Below are positions 63,884 through 64,000 of a stretch of 64,000 nucleotides of DNA, one piece after another; position 1 is the stretch's first letter, and each line of letters opens with the position of its first letter. Made by a program: the position numbers and the translations under genes. The stretch comes from Streptomyces sp. HNM0575. GTDB lineage: Bacteria > Actinomycetota > Actinomycetes > Streptomycetales > Streptomycetaceae. A model generated the notes under the pieces. It had not been told where the DNA came from. It made no database searches and saw only the letters and a list, made by a program, of their open reading frames with translations. The stretch covers positions 402,610-466,609 of the forward strand of contig NZ_JAASAG010000005.1 of NCBI RefSeq assembly GCF_012726265.1, written 5' to 3'.

Positions 63884-64000
63884 TCAGTCGCCGCCGTTGC
63901 CGGGTGTGGGGGTGGTCTTCTGGATCTGGAGGAGGAACTCGGTGTTGGACTTGGTCTGCTTCATCTTGTCCAGCAGCAACTCGATGGCCTGCTGCTGATC
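63884..64000 (-). CDS. C-terminal end of a Rho-like transcription termination factor (5' part outside window)
   Basis: Only the last 38 codons are present, in the open frame entering from the right edge and ending at the complement of 63884-63886. They read QQAIELLLDKMKQTKSNTEF, LLQIQKTTP and a short Thr/Pro/Gly tail. The pattern AIXXLLXKLXXTKXNXXF matches the conserved C-terminus of Rho. Too little is present for certainty, and in S. coelicolor, from memory, rho is not next to msrB. The stop is duplicated by a 10-bp repeat (TCAGTCG at 63874 and 63884). Confidence 0.6.
   Translation of the reverse strand, partial: DQQQAIELLLDKMKQTKSNTEFLLQIQKTTPTPGNGGD

Overview
The window is high-GC, gene-dense actinobacterial chromosome, most likely from Streptomyces or a close relative. 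The evidence is extreme third-position GC, frequent GTG starts, Tat-type lipoprotein signals, a WhiI-type sporulation regulator, a MsiK-dependent-looking ngcEFG operon, a Rok7B7/xylFGH block, and a gene order (HTH-MurA, aconitase, ngcEFG, rok, xylFGH, dxs, fadBA, rnd, whiI, DUF3000, hemE, hemY, hemQ, murC, msrB) that I recall from the S. coelicolor core around SCO5998-SCO6061. I see no rRNA, tRNA, insertion sequence, prophage or CRISPR array. Gene names rest on protein motifs and memory; no database search was run.

Left part (1-10 kb): a TetR gene cut by the edge and a quinone-reductase-like enzyme, then a catabolic island. A five-gene leftward operon (7155 to 1760) encodes a formaldehyde-activating-enzyme (Fae) homologue, an enolase-superfamily dehydratase/racemase, an aldehyde dehydrogenase, a 3-hydroxyisobutyrate-dehydrogenase-like enzyme and an iron-type alcohol dehydrogenase. 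It is divergent from an IclR regulator, which is followed by an MFS transporter. The same GCAAC-N4-GTTGC operator-like element lies before the operon and before the transporter, tying them into one regulon.

10-25 kb: a DUF4429/SHOCT protein; a small basic protein plus a giant CtpI-like P-type ATPase; a defluorinase-like hydrolase divergent from a CGNR-type regulator, the pair bracketed by a repeated terminator; a MurA paralogue with its own HTH domain and a perfect palindrome at its start; a MarR-GNAT fusion; a methyltransferase; and aconitase.

25-37 kb: sugar uptake. ngcEFG (GlcNAc/chitobiose) has a DasR-like site upstream, then come a ROK regulator and xylFGH, then dxs after an 880-bp gap with 43-bp tandem repeats.

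37-64 kb: a membrane glycosyltransferase; the fadA-fadB operon; an RNase D-like nuclease; whiI with a plausible sigma-WhiG promoter; DUF3000; coproporphyrin-route haem genes hemE, hemY and hemQ with an FAD reductase; a secreted peptidase; a DUF692 (MNIO-type) protein apparently fused to its partner domain; a PTH2-like protein; a small ABC exporter; PhoX; a ZapE-like ATPase; a RibD-C reductase; a USP-like protein; murC; msrB; and what looks like the end of rho.

A recurring feature is a short tandem duplication that includes the stop codon, seen at eleven gene ends.
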